Virus record (IMG/VR): IMGVR_UViG_3300031997_000006
Location: 1-64,000 of that record
Reading direction: 5' to 3' (one strand)
DNA: 64,000 bases
DNA from: a virus
Shown here: piece by piece, positions 10,501 to 18,858 of the stretch
Layout: every line of letters begins with the position of its first letter
Numbering within the stretch: position 1 is the first letter of the stretch
Made by a program: the position numbers and the translations under genes
The notes under the pieces: generated by a model
Seen by the model: the letters and a program-made list of their open reading frames with translations, nothing else
The model's database searches: none
Told to the model about the DNA's origin: nothing

Positions 10501-11751
10501 GTAGTATCAACAATTAATGTTGGCTCTAACCCAATTAGTGTTACATATTGTTCTAGCAATGATAGAATATATGTCACGAATCAAGTAAGTAACTCAGTAT
10601 CTGTTATTAATCCAAGCACTAATACAGTAGTAACTACCATTAGTGGTGTTAATACCAATCCGTATTATATTTATTATTGTTCAGTTAGTGATAAAATATA
10701 TACTGCTAACTATGGCTCAAATAACGTAATGGTTATTACTCCAAGTACTAATACTGTAACAGCTACAATTACCGTAGGCACCAACCCCGCAAAAATTACA
10801 TATGCAGCCAACTCTGGGTTTTTATATGTTACAAATTATAACGGTAATTCAATATCAGTAATAAACACAACTAATAATACAGTAGTAGCTACCGTATCTA
10901 GTATTACAACACCAATGGGTATTACATATTGTTCGAGTAACACTAGTTTATATGTTGTTGACGTTAGTGATAATACCGTAATAGTAATTAATACAATTAC
11001 ATATGCAGTAATAACAACAATTTCAGTAGGGGCAAATCCAAGAAACATTATTTATTGCCCTGCGAGTGATAGATTGTATGTAATAAATGCCGGAGGAAAT
11101 AGTGTAACAGTAATAAACCCAGGTACAAATACTGTAATTACCACAACTACAGTGGGTTATGCACCATATGACTTAGTGTATTGTTCTAGCAATAGTAGTG
11201 TGTATATAGCAAATTATAATGCAAACCCAATTGTGTCAGTGGTAAGCACTGGTACTAATTTGGTAACTGCATCAATAAATACAACTAACTCAACGTCTTG
11301 GAACATAACTCGATCAGGTACTACATTAACATTTTCAACAGCAGGTGTTGTGAGATACTCGACTACTGATACAAACTTCTCGTATGGTATTAGAGCAAGA
11401 TATACCGATACTACAAATGGAACATATACATTTAATGTAAATCCAATAACTGTTGATTCTTGTGGTACTGGATATTATGTAGGATTAGGAAATAGTATAA
11501 CTGGAACAGGTATTCACAATACAAAACAATTACGTTCAAGTTTAGTAAATTCAACAGATATTACAATTAACGGAACACCATTAGCATCATATGTTTCATA
11601 TCCACAAAATGCACCAGCTGCAGGTGGAGCGGTGATGTGTCCAGAAGAAGGATTAATGTTTTTTAACTCAGCTGATGTTGGTAAAACAGTTGCAGGTTCA
11701 TATATGATGATATATCAAGCGTCAACTCCGTGTAATATTATTCCTGTATAA
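7504..11751 (+). CDS. Large virion adhesin with inserted seven-bladed YVTN propeller (copy B)
   Basis: The start is ATG 7504 (AGGA at 7491-7494, 9 nt away) rather than TTG 7498. About 1415 residues, collinear with copy A (3018) over its whole length: N-terminal VLDAVTLEVLD...NVITR, BNR-like centre, common C-terminus. The main difference is an extra block of about 300 residues (roughly 962-1259) between TPPA and SWNITR, made of seven repeats of about 42 residues with the YVTN pattern (Y-V/A-x-N ... V-x-V-I-N-x-x-T-N-x-V). Seven blades make a complete beta-propeller. Surface adhesin role inferred. Confidence 0.7.
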   Translation: MINIKGQVEIRVLDAVTLEVLDVKIQDNVITRKFYNDWANTTSPITTYLYISTINVPNTEDWIHVRGCDTTGFLPSGVTSPRFYAAAGADPAYIQITRRFGAPAATRQIYTVLLSTDTNTETPFTSYRASAYVTFSTPCTQTSSQILDVYYRMQASSDTTYSYNNYAYSAIQSLNALYSLSGTTVNILPSWVSPIYSHVSTASNISPTLNGAMIPNFTWGRSTGIAGTATASVNGVYGYRTISWTYTTAQGVGDVIGALSIIPNESYSNDTINRPAFTTTNITAPSGSAIQPIFSHANSTLSLTTANPFLDTIPSSGTGTLSFSGTWTTGNFPELYKIDIVTGGNVGTATYRFSKRNHVGFCGATYVSNVNGLPGMYTVTNSGATGIFKPHCGVNSTNQDAAHGFGQRIEKYDSARIISYDQTGLCRYNCITHVFEYWDSTTTPQLNVTNVRQVAVNPGDGTIWVACANTGIYQISADGTTVTNFTTTNGLPSNNCYAIDIGRANAVWAVCNGGIVTSANNGVSWTTYNSSTSPAFNSSVLNTDWSSVQYIRVDPTHVDDRMAIVRYEGATLNTTTHLIWWSRATGAVVNTTYSLAVITRRFPSTFNVSDTDGLWVMINAINSISMLTYGTSTSAFISSVTNMLYSVMFVRNSANTADQILLISSSNRYDWATNLIAQGGYTTYFSKVITILDSSLAVVASVTHPNTAQYPSGWLDTIVGYVVYLGNGMIAGLNATWSGTYGAIYSISGDGTPTGGSALEYLMWQKYGWNGSAWVLGNAGAKTTHSDAQLMSSGINAIFTNGATGTSFITGDYYTGGVNDGVLKNNAMTLSGSADFYVIPAQNLTDFDGVIRTYPWTTGSVVWRKAHSALTVNEDNSLTNNIPYRSYSMSAGSKNRLFGDFSISGTFTANSNQYYSIGLRLNHISEIPYLWSTFNNEWSFALAGTAITVTNSVGTVVATPPAMTNPNPIGIGYCSSNDSIYAANYNTANVSVINPNTNAVVSTINVGSNPISVTYCSSNDRIYVTNQVSNSVSVINPSTNTVVTTISGVNTNPYYIYYCSVSDKIYTANYGSNNVMVITPSTNTVTATITVGTNPAKITYAANSGFLYVTNYNGNSISVINTTNNTVVATVSSITTPMGITYCSSNTSLYVVDVSDNTVIVINTITYAVITTISVGANPRNIIYCPASDRLYVINAGGNSVTVINPGTNTVITTTTVGYAPYDLVYCSSNSSVYIANYNANPIVSVVSTGTNLVTASINTTNSTSWNITRSGTTLTFSTAGVVRYSTTDTNFSYGIRARYTDTTNGTYTFNVNPITVDSCGTGYYVGLGNSITGTGIHNTKQLRSSLVNSTDITINGTPLASYVSYPQNAPAAGGAVMCPEEGLMFFNSADVGKTVAGSYMMIYQASTPCNIIPV

Positions 11752-11759
11752 AGGAAACA

Positions 11760-11812
11760 TATAAATAGCTACCTTCTCATAAATACAAGTATATTAAAAA
11801 TTATGAGAAGGT
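11760..11812 (+). promoter_or_regulatory. Late promoters plus hairpin covering the ribosome-binding site
   Basis: TATAAATA is at 11760-11767 and CATAAATA at 11778-11785. The arm ACCTTCTCAT (11771-11780) pairs perfectly over 10 bp with ATGAGAAGGT (11803-11812). The right arm contains the Shine-Dalgarno GAGAAGG for ATG 11819. The second promoter overlaps the left arm, so transcripts started there would lack that arm and expose the ribosome-binding site, while read-through transcripts would fold it. This is the logic known for T4 gene e. Confidence 0.6.
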
Positions 11813-11818
11813 ATTCCT

Positions 11819-14800
11819 ATGTATGTAACAATCCGTCAAGGTATAATTAAAGCCCCAACTAACTTCCTTGTATATCAAAGTGGTGTGGTTGCCATCAACA
11901 CCATGGACGCAGGGATTACAATAACTGCATCTCACGGTGATGCTGAGTATCTAATAACAGAAGATAGAAAAACATCAATAACCCCTGCGTGGATTCAAAT
12001 ATTTTCACCATTAGAGACATATTGGTTATTTTGGGATATAAACACCCGAACTGCACAAATAACATACACAAGTACAACTGTTGTTCCTGTGTATCAAAAA
12101 ACCACTCCAATAACTCCTATATTGAATACTCATTGGTTTAATACTAATGATAATACAATGCGTGTGTGGGATGGTTTTGCATGGATCGAAAAAATTCGAG
12201 TACTTGCCGGTATATTAGCAAATACTACAACTTTAACATTAGCTATAGCTGGTGTATCACAATCTGGAAATAATACTCCAAGAAATTCCGGTAGTATTTT
12301 ATTTGATTCTACAAGCACACCAATAAAAAGAAATTTAAAAACCTTTTTAACAACTGAAGATACTATTTTTTATGATAGTAATAATATTAGTGCAACTAAT
12401 ATTGAAGCTAAAACAGTTTGGGCTCAAGTTATAGAAAATATTAATGCTTTCTCTGTAGTTAGTACATTATCAGATGGTACATTAAAATTAGCTAGTGCTG
12501 AAGATATTGGAATATCAAATATTGCTATGGCGATGGATAGCGCTACATTAGGTGATCATGTTAGTGTTACACTGCAAGGTAAAATTACAAATCCAGATTG
12601 GAATTGGACACAAATTAATCAACTATTGTGGTTAGATATAAATGGACAATTAACTGTTACTGATCCAAATACACTTAATCCAATAAGACCAAGTAGATCT
12701 CCAATTGCAAGAGTAATATCTATAGATTCAATTATATTTATGCCTGGGTTAATTGCTTCATCTTCACAAGTAAATAATATTATAGGATTAGCGTCAACTA
12801 TTAGATTTGGTGCAACTAAATTATCAGTAGATGCAATATTACCAATTAATCCTATAGTTGTTGGTAATAATGATCCGAGAATGACTAATGCGAGAGTTGC
12901 ATTACCACATGTTCATACAGCATTAAGTATACCAACAACAGCTCATAATTCATTAATAGCCTCTGATGTACAAAGTGTATTAAATTCATTGTATGATACA
13001 AAAATAGATTCATCTGGAGGTACAATTTCAGGAATATTATCTATTTTACAAACACCAACTAGTCCATATCATGCTGTTAATAAACAATATGTTGATAATG
13101 CAAGTTCCGGTTTTATGTTCGTTGATCCTGTGGTAGCAGCATCAACAACACATATTCCAGTATTAGCAGGATTAACAACTATTGATGGTATAGAATTGTC
13201 TGCAAACGATAGAGTATTAATTAAAAATCAAAATAATAATATAAAAAATGGAATATATACTGCTTCTGTTAGTGCTTGGACTCGTACAACAGATACTGAT
13301 GAAGTTTTAGAAGTACATACGGGATTATACGTTTTTGTACAGAGTGGAAGTATTAATAGTCAAACAGGATGGGTATTAACAACTCCAAATCCAATTATAC
13401 CTGATGAGTCTAGTATGATATTTGTCCAATTTAATGGATTAGGTCAAATAACTGTAGGTAATGGTTTATTAAAAACTGGAAATAGTATATCAGCTATAAC
13501 TGTAACGAATTCAAGACTTGTGTCAACACTTAGTGGATTAGATTTAGTTACTACTGGAGTTGTACCAAGTACATATAATAATGTAGTGGTAGATTTATAC
13601 GGACGAGTTACAAGTGGAAATAATGTTAGTTACTTAACAGATAATAATATTGTTACATATACAGGAGATGTAACTGGAACTGGTAATGCTATAGTTGAGC
13701 TAACATTAAGTAGTGTTGGTACCCCTGGCACATACACATCAGTAACAACAGACATAAATGGTCGTGTAATAAGTGGATCGAATCCATCGTCAGGTGTGAC
13801 ACCTGGAACATATAATACAGTAACTGTAAATGATACAGGTTTAGTAATTCTTGCTGAAAATACAATATATTTAACAGATAATCAACAAATTACATTATCT
13901 GGAGATATAACAGGTAGTGGTACAGTAAACATAGAAACAACATTAAGTAATAATGGTGTCATGCCTGGTACTTATCGAATTGTTACAGTTGATGCAACTG
14001 GCCGTGTTACGAGTGGAGACACTGGAGCAACAGGTATTACTCCAGGTACATATAATAGCTTAACTATAAATGATTGGGGAAATGCAACTGCAGGTACACA
14101 AGAACCTTATATTACAGATGTAACTTTAAGTGGTGATGTGACCGGAGCTGGTGCTGGATCTGTTACAACAACATTAAGTAATACTGGAGTTACTGCTAAC
14201 ACATATGGTAGTTCAATGTCAGTTCCTGTAATTACAGTTGACGCTAAAGGTAGAATAACAGGGTTAACAACAACTGTAATTAGTGGTAATCCTGGTGGAA
14301 TATATACTAATATTATTGGAGATTCTAATTTTAGCAGTGTAACACTATTATTACACGGAGATGGAACTAATGGATCTACAACATTTACCGATAGTTCATT
14401 ATTAAATAAAACAATTACTCGATCTGGAAATGCACAAATAAGTACAACTAACTCCAAGTTTGGAGGAGCTAGTATATTATTTGATGGAGGTGGAGATTAT
14501 TTGAATATACCAACATCTGCTGATTTTGCGTTTGGTACTGGAGATTTTACTATTGAAAGTTGGTTATATCCTGTTTTTCCTCCTAATGGATATCCTATAT
14601 GCATATATACAAATCAACAACCTATGGATGTTGGACTATCTATAGCACAATACGGTAATAATAATATATATATTAATGTAGCTGGATCGTATATTAACTC
14701 AGGACCTAATACTCTTCCTGATAATACTTGGACTCATTTTGCATTAACCAGATCTGGAACAAATTTAAGATTATTTATAAATGGTACTCAAGTAGCAACT

Positions 14801-15712
14801 ACTGTTACTAATAGTACTAATGTCACATGTGCTCCCAATTATCCTACTATTGGTGGTAATAGTAGTGGATGGGATTATAAAGGATATATGGATGACTTTA
14901 GAGTAACTAAAGGTATCGCTCGTTATACTTCTAATTTTACTGCACCTACTGCAGCATTTTCTAATGTTGCAGTTATTGGTACACTCACATCTATTCAATT
15001 TAATAATAATGGTGTTTTAGGTGGGTCATCAAGCTTTATTTGGGATAATACTAATAATTATCTTGGAGTTAATAAATCAACACCTACTCAAGCACTTGAT
15101 GTTGTTGGTAATATAACAGCAACTGGCACTTTAGTTTTAGGAACTCCACTAGCGACAACACAAGGTGGTACTGGATTATCAACATTAGGAACAGGACTTC
15201 AAGTTTTAAGAACAAATACAGGTGCAACTGGACTTGAATGGGCTACTGTGTCTAGTGGTAGTATTTCCGTAACTAATGATACAACTACAAACAATACATG
15301 TTACCCAACATTTAGTACTACAACATCAGGAGTTGTAACAACTTTAGAAGTATCTGATACACAATTAACATTTAATCCAAGTACAGGAACATTATTTGCA
15401 ACTAACATGGCAACATCTTCTGATAAAACATTAAAAGAAAATATTGTGACCATAATAAATGGTTTAGATATTATCAATCAAATTGAACCAAGACAATTTA
15501 ACTGGAAGCGAACTGGTGAAGTAGGATATGGTGTTGTTGCTCAAGAAATTGAAAACTTATTACCAGAACTGGTATACGAAGGTAGTGAATATAAGTCAGT
15601 AAACTATAATTACATAGTTGGATTCTTGATTTCAGCGGTTAAGGATTTATCTCAACAAGTTGAAAATAGTTCAGCAAAAATTGAGTATTTATTGTCTCAA
15701 TTACCAAAATAA
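11819..15712 (+). CDS. Tail fibre with LamG domain and S74 self-cleaving chaperone
   Basis: A 1297-residue protein. N-terminal connector (about 1-125, with HWFNTNDNTMRVWDGFAW). A fibre module with NKQYVD and VLIKNQ patterns at about 420-540. Several T-x-D-x-x-G-R fibre repeats between about 580 and 820. A LamG/concanavalin-type domain at about 827-1047 (LLLHGDGTNGS ... FTIESWLYP ... GYMDDFRVTKG). A C-terminal peptidase S74 intramolecular chaperone from about 1199 (SSDKTLKENI ... GYGVVAQEIENLLPELV), which in this family trimerises the fibre and then cuts itself off at the Ser of Ser-x-Lys. The last 30 residues look coiled-coil. Probable receptor-binding fibre. Confidence 0.85.
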   Translation: MYVTIRQGIIKAPTNFLVYQSGVVAINTMDAGITITASHGDAEYLITEDRKTSITPAWIQIFSPLETYWLFWDINTRTAQITYTSTTVVPVYQKTTPITPILNTHWFNTNDNTMRVWDGFAWIEKIRVLAGILANTTTLTLAIAGVSQSGNNTPRNSGSILFDSTSTPIKRNLKTFLTTEDTIFYDSNNISATNIEAKTVWAQVIENINAFSVVSTLSDGTLKLASAEDIGISNIAMAMDSATLGDHVSVTLQGKITNPDWNWTQINQLLWLDINGQLTVTDPNTLNPIRPSRSPIARVISIDSIIFMPGLIASSSQVNNIIGLASTIRFGATKLSVDAILPINPIVVGNNDPRMTNARVALPHVHTALSIPTTAHNSLIASDVQSVLNSLYDTKIDSSGGTISGILSILQTPTSPYHAVNKQYVDNASSGFMFVDPVVAASTTHIPVLAGLTTIDGIELSANDRVLIKNQNNNIKNGIYTASVSAWTRTTDTDEVLEVHTGLYVFVQSGSINSQTGWVLTTPNPIIPDESSMIFVQFNGLGQITVGNGLLKTGNSISAITVTNSRLVSTLSGLDLVTTGVVPSTYNNVVVDLYGRVTSGNNVSYLTDNNIVTYTGDVTGTGNAIVELTLSSVGTPGTYTSVTTDINGRVISGSNPSSGVTPGTYNTVTVNDTGLVILAENTIYLTDNQQITLSGDITGSGTVNIETTLSNNGVMPGTYRIVTVDATGRVTSGDTGATGITPGTYNSLTINDWGNATAGTQEPYITDVTLSGDVTGAGAGSVTTTLSNTGVTANTYGSSMSVPVITVDAKGRITGLTTTVISGNPGGIYTNIIGDSNFSSVTLLLHGDGTNGSTTFTDSSLLNKTITRSGNAQISTTNSKFGGASILFDGGGDYLNIPTSADFAFGTGDFTIESWLYPVFPPNGYPICIYTNQQPMDVGLSIAQYGNNNIYINVAGSYINSGPNTLPDNTWTHFALTRSGTNLRLFINGTQVATTVTNSTNVTCAPNYPTIGGNSSGWDYKGYMDDFRVTKGIARYTSNFTAPTAAFSNVAVIGTLTSIQFNNNGVLGGSSSFIWDNTNNYLGVNKSTPTQALDVVGNITATGTLVLGTPLATTQGGTGLSTLGTGLQVLRTNTGATGLEWATVSSGSISVTNDTTTNNTCYPTFSTTTSGVVTTLEVSDTQLTFNPSTGTLFATNMATSSDKTLKENIVTIINGLDIINQIEPRQFNWKRTGEVGYGVVAQEIENLLPELVYEGSEYKSVNYNYIVGFLISAVKDLSQQVENSSAKIEYLLSQLPK

Positions 15713-15735
15713 TATCGACCCCGTTGTGTATTCAG

Positions 15736-15743
15736 GATAAATA
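15736..15743 (+). promoter_or_regulatory. Late-promoter-like GATAAATA before gp32 leader
   Basis: GATAAATA lies 24 nt after the fibre stop codon and immediately before a structured leader. The same variant precedes the genes at 24864, 32499, 36468 and 41798. Confidence 0.45.
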
Positions 15744-15745
15744 AT

Positions 15746-15920
15746 ATAAGCAACTAATAAAAAAGAGCGTAAATTAGTTGCTTATAGCTCTAAAAGCACA
15801 TATAATATTTTTCATGTGCTAAACAGCACCCGCAATGGACTTGTGGGATTATAAGTCAAGATATTTTGACAGTTCATTTTATGATTTTTTAATTTAATTT
15901 AATTTTTTGGAGTATCAATT
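15746..15920 (+). promoter_or_regulatory. Structured 5' leader of the gp32 gene
   Basis: This leader holds three stem-loops in a row. First, a 13-bp perfect stem, 15746-15758 with 15773-15785. Second, a 7-bp stem, 15795-15801 with 15814-15820. Third, CCCGCAA pairing with TTGTGGG (one G-U pair) around the loop TGGAC at about 15828-15846. A short GTCAA/TTGAC inverted repeat follows. T4 gp32 represses its own translation through a structured leader, so an autoregulatory role is plausible but unproven here. The first stem could also terminate the fibre transcript. Confidence 0.45.
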
Positions 15921-16820
15921 ATGAGTAAGTTTAATTTAGCAACACTTAAAGCAAATTTCACAGCTAAATCTAGCGGTGAATCATCAGGTAATAATAATTA
16001 TTATCCATTCTGGGAAATGGCAATAGGTAATGTTGCAAAAATCAGATTTTTACCTGATTTAAATGAAGACAATCCATTAGGGTTTTTAGTCAAAAAAATG
16101 TATCATGAATTAGTTATCAACGGCGAAAAGAAAAAAGTAGCTTGTTTGAAACAATATGATCCAACAAACGAATGTCCGATTTGTAAAGCAGCTGCTGCTT
16201 ATTACAAATCTGAAGGTAAAGACAGCCCAAATGGAAAAAAATATTATCGTAAATTGCAATATCTTGCACAAGTTTTAATTTTAGAAGATCCGATTACACC
16301 AAATACCGAAACAGGTGAAACATACAAAAATACAGTTAAATATGTACAATTAGGTACAAAGATTTATGATTGTATTAAAGATGCATTTGAGTCTGGTGAA
16401 TTTGATGAAATGCCCATTGAATATAATGGTGGTACAAACTTTATTATTAAAAAAACCCAATCTGGCGATTATGCTGATTATTCACGCAGTAAATTTGAAA
16501 ACAAACCATCTAATTTAGATAAAAACACTATTGAATTAGTTACATCATCTTTAGTTGACTTAACATCTTTATTACCTGCAAATCCAGGATATGAAAAAGT
16601 AGAAGCGATGTTTCATGCAGCATTAAATGGTGTTGATTATAGTCAAGGTGATGATGAGGAAGATGATGAGCCAATTACACCACCTACCACCAAAGTAAAA
16701 TCAACTAATAAATCTACTACGAATTCAACTCCTGTTGCAGAAGAAACTGATGATGCAGTTGATGAAGAAGCTGAACAAATTCTTGCGTCTTTACGTGCAC
16801 GTAGACCTGTTACTCAATAA
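15921..16820 (+). CDS. 32: Single-stranded DNA-binding protein gp32
   Basis: 299 residues against about 301 in T4. It coats ssDNA at the replication fork and during recombination. The core zinc site is His62-X12-Cys75-X9-Cys85-X2-Cys88, exactly the T4 gp32 spacing. The basic N-terminal segment (about 1-20) corresponds to the self-interaction B domain. The C-terminal 70 residues are acidic then basic/Thr-rich (DDEEDDE at about 240), matching the tail that binds partner proteins. It is followed by a hairpin terminator and uvsX. A structured leader precedes it. Confidence 0.95.
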   Translation: MSKFNLATLKANFTAKSSGESSGNNNYYPFWEMAIGNVAKIRFLPDLNEDNPLGFLVKKMYHELVINGEKKKVACLKQYDPTNECPICKAAAAYYKSEGKDSPNGKKYYRKLQYLAQVLILEDPITPNTETGETYKNTVKYVQLGTKIYDCIKDAFESGEFDEMPIEYNGGTNFIIKKTQSGDYADYSRSKFENKPSNLDKNTIELVTSSLVDLTSLLPANPGYEKVEAMFHAALNGVDYSQGDDEEDDEPITPPTTKVKSTNKSTTNSTPVAEETDDAVDEEAEQILASLRARRPVTQ

Positions 16821-16840
16821 GTTATTTTGATTCAATTTAA

Positions 16841-16872
16841 ATGTGTGCTATAGTTCAATCTATAGTACGCAT
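16841..16872 (+). terminator. Hairpin between gp32 and uvsX
   Basis: 16841-16853 pairs with 16860-16872 over 13 bp (two G-U pairs) around the loop TTCAAT, followed by TTTATAT. This is consistent with a terminator or mRNA 3'-end stabiliser for gp32. AAGGAG for uvsX begins 9 nt downstream. Confidence 0.6.
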
Positions 16873-16895
16873 TTTATATAAAGGAGTAAATAAAT

Positions 16896-17999
16896 ATGAC
16901 AATGGGATTTTTAAAAGACTACAGGCAAACTATAAAAAAAATGGAGGGTATATCAACTGATGCATCACCTCCAAGATATTGGTTCTCTACAGGTAATCAT
17001 GTACTTAATGGAATTATAGGTATAAGTTTTGATGATGGTATTCCACAAGGAAGAATTACCGCAATATGTGGATTTTCAGGAGCAGGTAAAAGTTTTATTT
17101 GTGGTAATATTTTAAAAGCAGCTCAAGCGGAAGGTGCGTTTGTGTTAGTTATTGATACAGAGAATGCATTAGATGAACCATATTTAACTGGAATTGGTGT
17201 TAATGTTGATGAAGATCAGTTTGCATACGCATCACCAACTACAATTCCACAAGCAGTAAAAGTGATTTCAGCATTTATGAAGGGATATAAAAAAGATTAT
17301 GGATTTAACGCTGATGCACCAAAAATAATTATATGTGTTGATAGTCTTGATATGTTGATGACACAATCTGAATATGAACATTATTTAAAAGGCGAAACAG
17401 CTGGAGACCAAGGTCAACAAATAAAACAAATTAAAGCATTTTTACGAGCAGTTGTTCAAGACATAAAAGGAACTAATGTTTCTGCTATTGTAACGAAACA
17501 AGTTTATAGAGGTCAGGGAATGTTTGCAGACCCTGCTATCGTTACAGAAGCAATGAAATATTCTTGTTCTCAAATTTTAATGGCTACAAAATTAAGATTA
17601 AAAGATGGTGATAATAAACAATTTGGTATAAGAATGAAAGTTGATGTACCTAAAACTCGATTTTGTAAACCATTTCAATCAGTTACAATTGATGTTCCAT
17701 ATGATACAGGAATGGATCCATATAGTGGATTATTTAATGCTGCTGTAAGTTTAGGAGTTGTTACAGGAAAGGGCTGGTATGAAGTAACCGGTACTGATAT
17801 TAGAGTACATGGTGAAGATAAATTAACTCCACATTTTCCAACAATACTTGAAAAATGCAAAGCAATTGAATCAAGATTTATTGAAGTAAAAGTCGATAAT
17901 GATGATATTGATATTGAAGAAATTGTAACTGCAAAAAGTAAACGTGTAAAAAAAGGTGAAGATCTCTTAAATACTCAGGATGATACGACAGAAGATTGA
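16896..17999 (+). CDS. uvsX: UvsX recombinase (RecA family)
   Basis: A 367-residue ATP-dependent strand-exchange protein; T4 UvsX has 391. Walker A GFSGAGKS is at 59-66, Walker B IIICVDSLD at 144-152, and the catalytic Glu region IDTENALDE at 86-94. Its start is set by AAGGAG at 16881-16886, 9 nt from ATG 16896. The C-terminal tail is acidic (DNDDIDIEE...), as in T4 UvsX. It lies between gp32 and uvsY/uvsW, the partners it needs to load on gp32-covered DNA. Unlike uvsW and gp44 it carries no intein. Confidence 0.95.
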   Translation: MTMGFLKDYRQTIKKMEGISTDASPPRYWFSTGNHVLNGIIGISFDDGIPQGRITAICGFSGAGKSFICGNILKAAQAEGAFVLVIDTENALDEPYLTGIGVNVDEDQFAYASPTTIPQAVKVISAFMKGYKKDYGFNADAPKIIICVDSLDMLMTQSEYEHYLKGETAGDQGQQIKQIKAFLRAVVQDIKGTNVSAIVTKQVYRGQGMFADPAIVTEAMKYSCSQILMATKLRLKDGDNKQFGIRMKVDVPKTRFCKPFQSVTIDVPYDTGMDPYSGLFNAAVSLGVVTGKGWYEVTGTDIRVHGEDKLTPHFPTILEKCKAIESRFIEVKVDNDDIDIEEIVTAKSKRVKKGEDLLNTQDDTTED

Positions 18000-18014
18000 T
18001 ATATAGGTAAGAAC

Positions 18015-18395
18015 ATGCAAAATATAACTATAAAAATACAAGCTCTCTTTAATCAACGAATGAAAGATTATGAAAATATAACTGCTGATATAATTGAGTG
18101 TTTACAATTTGCAGTTGACGGAATTAAAGAATATTTTTTAACTGTTGGTGTACTTGTTCGAATAGATGATGTCATGATTGTTTCAGGAATTTTTGTGTTT
18201 GCTACAGTGGTTGAAAATACATTAGTTGAAACACCACAAGCGTTTAATGTTGGTGTTCCAACTAATGTATTATTAACTCAATCAAATATAAAAGTCTGTG
18301 AATTTTTAACTGATGAAGCTGCGAAATCAACAGCTCAACAAGAACTTAACCGTACTTATACACATTCTCCAGTATTAAAAAAACGTTTACATTAA
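18015..18395 (+). CDS. Conserved-context hypothetical protein between uvsX and uvsY
   Basis: 126 residues, 15 nt after the uvsX stop and 1 nt before uvsY, so it belongs to the same operon. It is mixed alpha/beta with a hydrophobic central part (about 40-75) and no recognised motif. The C-terminus is basic (KKRLH). No family was recognised; a recombination or replication accessory role is suggested only by position. Confidence 0.55.
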   Translation: MQNITIKIQALFNQRMKDYENITADIIECLQFAVDGIKEYFLTVGVLVRIDDVMIVSGIFVFATVVENTLVETPQAFNVGVPTNVLLTQSNIKVCEFLTDEAAKSTAQQELNRTYTHSPVLKKRLH

Positions 18396-18396
18396 T

Positions 18397-18858
18397 ATGA
18401 ATATAACATTAGATTTAATTATTAAAGATATAGCTAATGTGGATAGTGTATTGCAATATTATAGGGACGAGTTAGTGGATTTTAATACTCATCTACAAAT
18501 ACAATATAAACGAATTGATACAGCTGTAATTGAACAAGCCGGTTGGTATAGTTTTTATGATACTAAACGAGCAGAATTAAAAATAATTTATGAATATATG
18601 GAACTAAAATTAGCCACAATACATAGTATAAAGTGGCAAAAATTTACAGAGAAACACGATCGAGCCTTAACTCAAAAAGATAAAGAAGTATATATTAAAC
18701 ATGATGTTGATTATATAAATATGTCAATTCTTGTGTTACATACGAAAGAAGTGTATGAACAATATATGAGTATAGTTGATAGTTTTAAAATGCGAGGATA
18801 TAGTTTAAATAACTTAACCAAATTAAAAACAACAAATCAAGAAGATTGGGTTATATAA
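18397..18858 (+). CDS. uvsY: UvsY-like recombination mediator
   Basis: 153 residues against 137 in T4. UvsY helps UvsX displace gp32 from ssDNA. The protein is almost wholly helical. It has the family-like pattern of an aromatic/Lys-rich middle (YxxxKxAEL ... KW), a conserved Asp-rich helix (VDYINMSILVLH) and a C-terminal RGYSLNNLTKLK resembling the T4 'KSRGFAIKHIQDMR' end. Position between uvsX and uvsW matches T4. Its stop overlaps the uvsW start in TAATG, implying coupled translation. Confidence 0.75.
   Translation: MNITLDLIIKDIANVDSVLQYYRDELVDFNTHLQIQYKRIDTAVIEQAGWYSFYDTKRAELKIIYEYMELKLATIHSIKWQKFTEKHDRALTQKDKEVYIKHDVDYINMSILVLHTKEVYEQYMSIVDSFKMRGYSLNNLTKLKTTNQEDWVI

Noticed and set aside
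14107-14457. Minus-strand ORF inside the fibre gene
   Set aside because: Shadow of the Thr/Val-rich plus-strand fibre; no ribosome-binding site, and similar shadows occur in the other fibre genes.
18846-18857. TTG start for UvsW
   Set aside because: ATG 18858 overlaps the uvsY stop in TAATG and gives the expected N-terminus.
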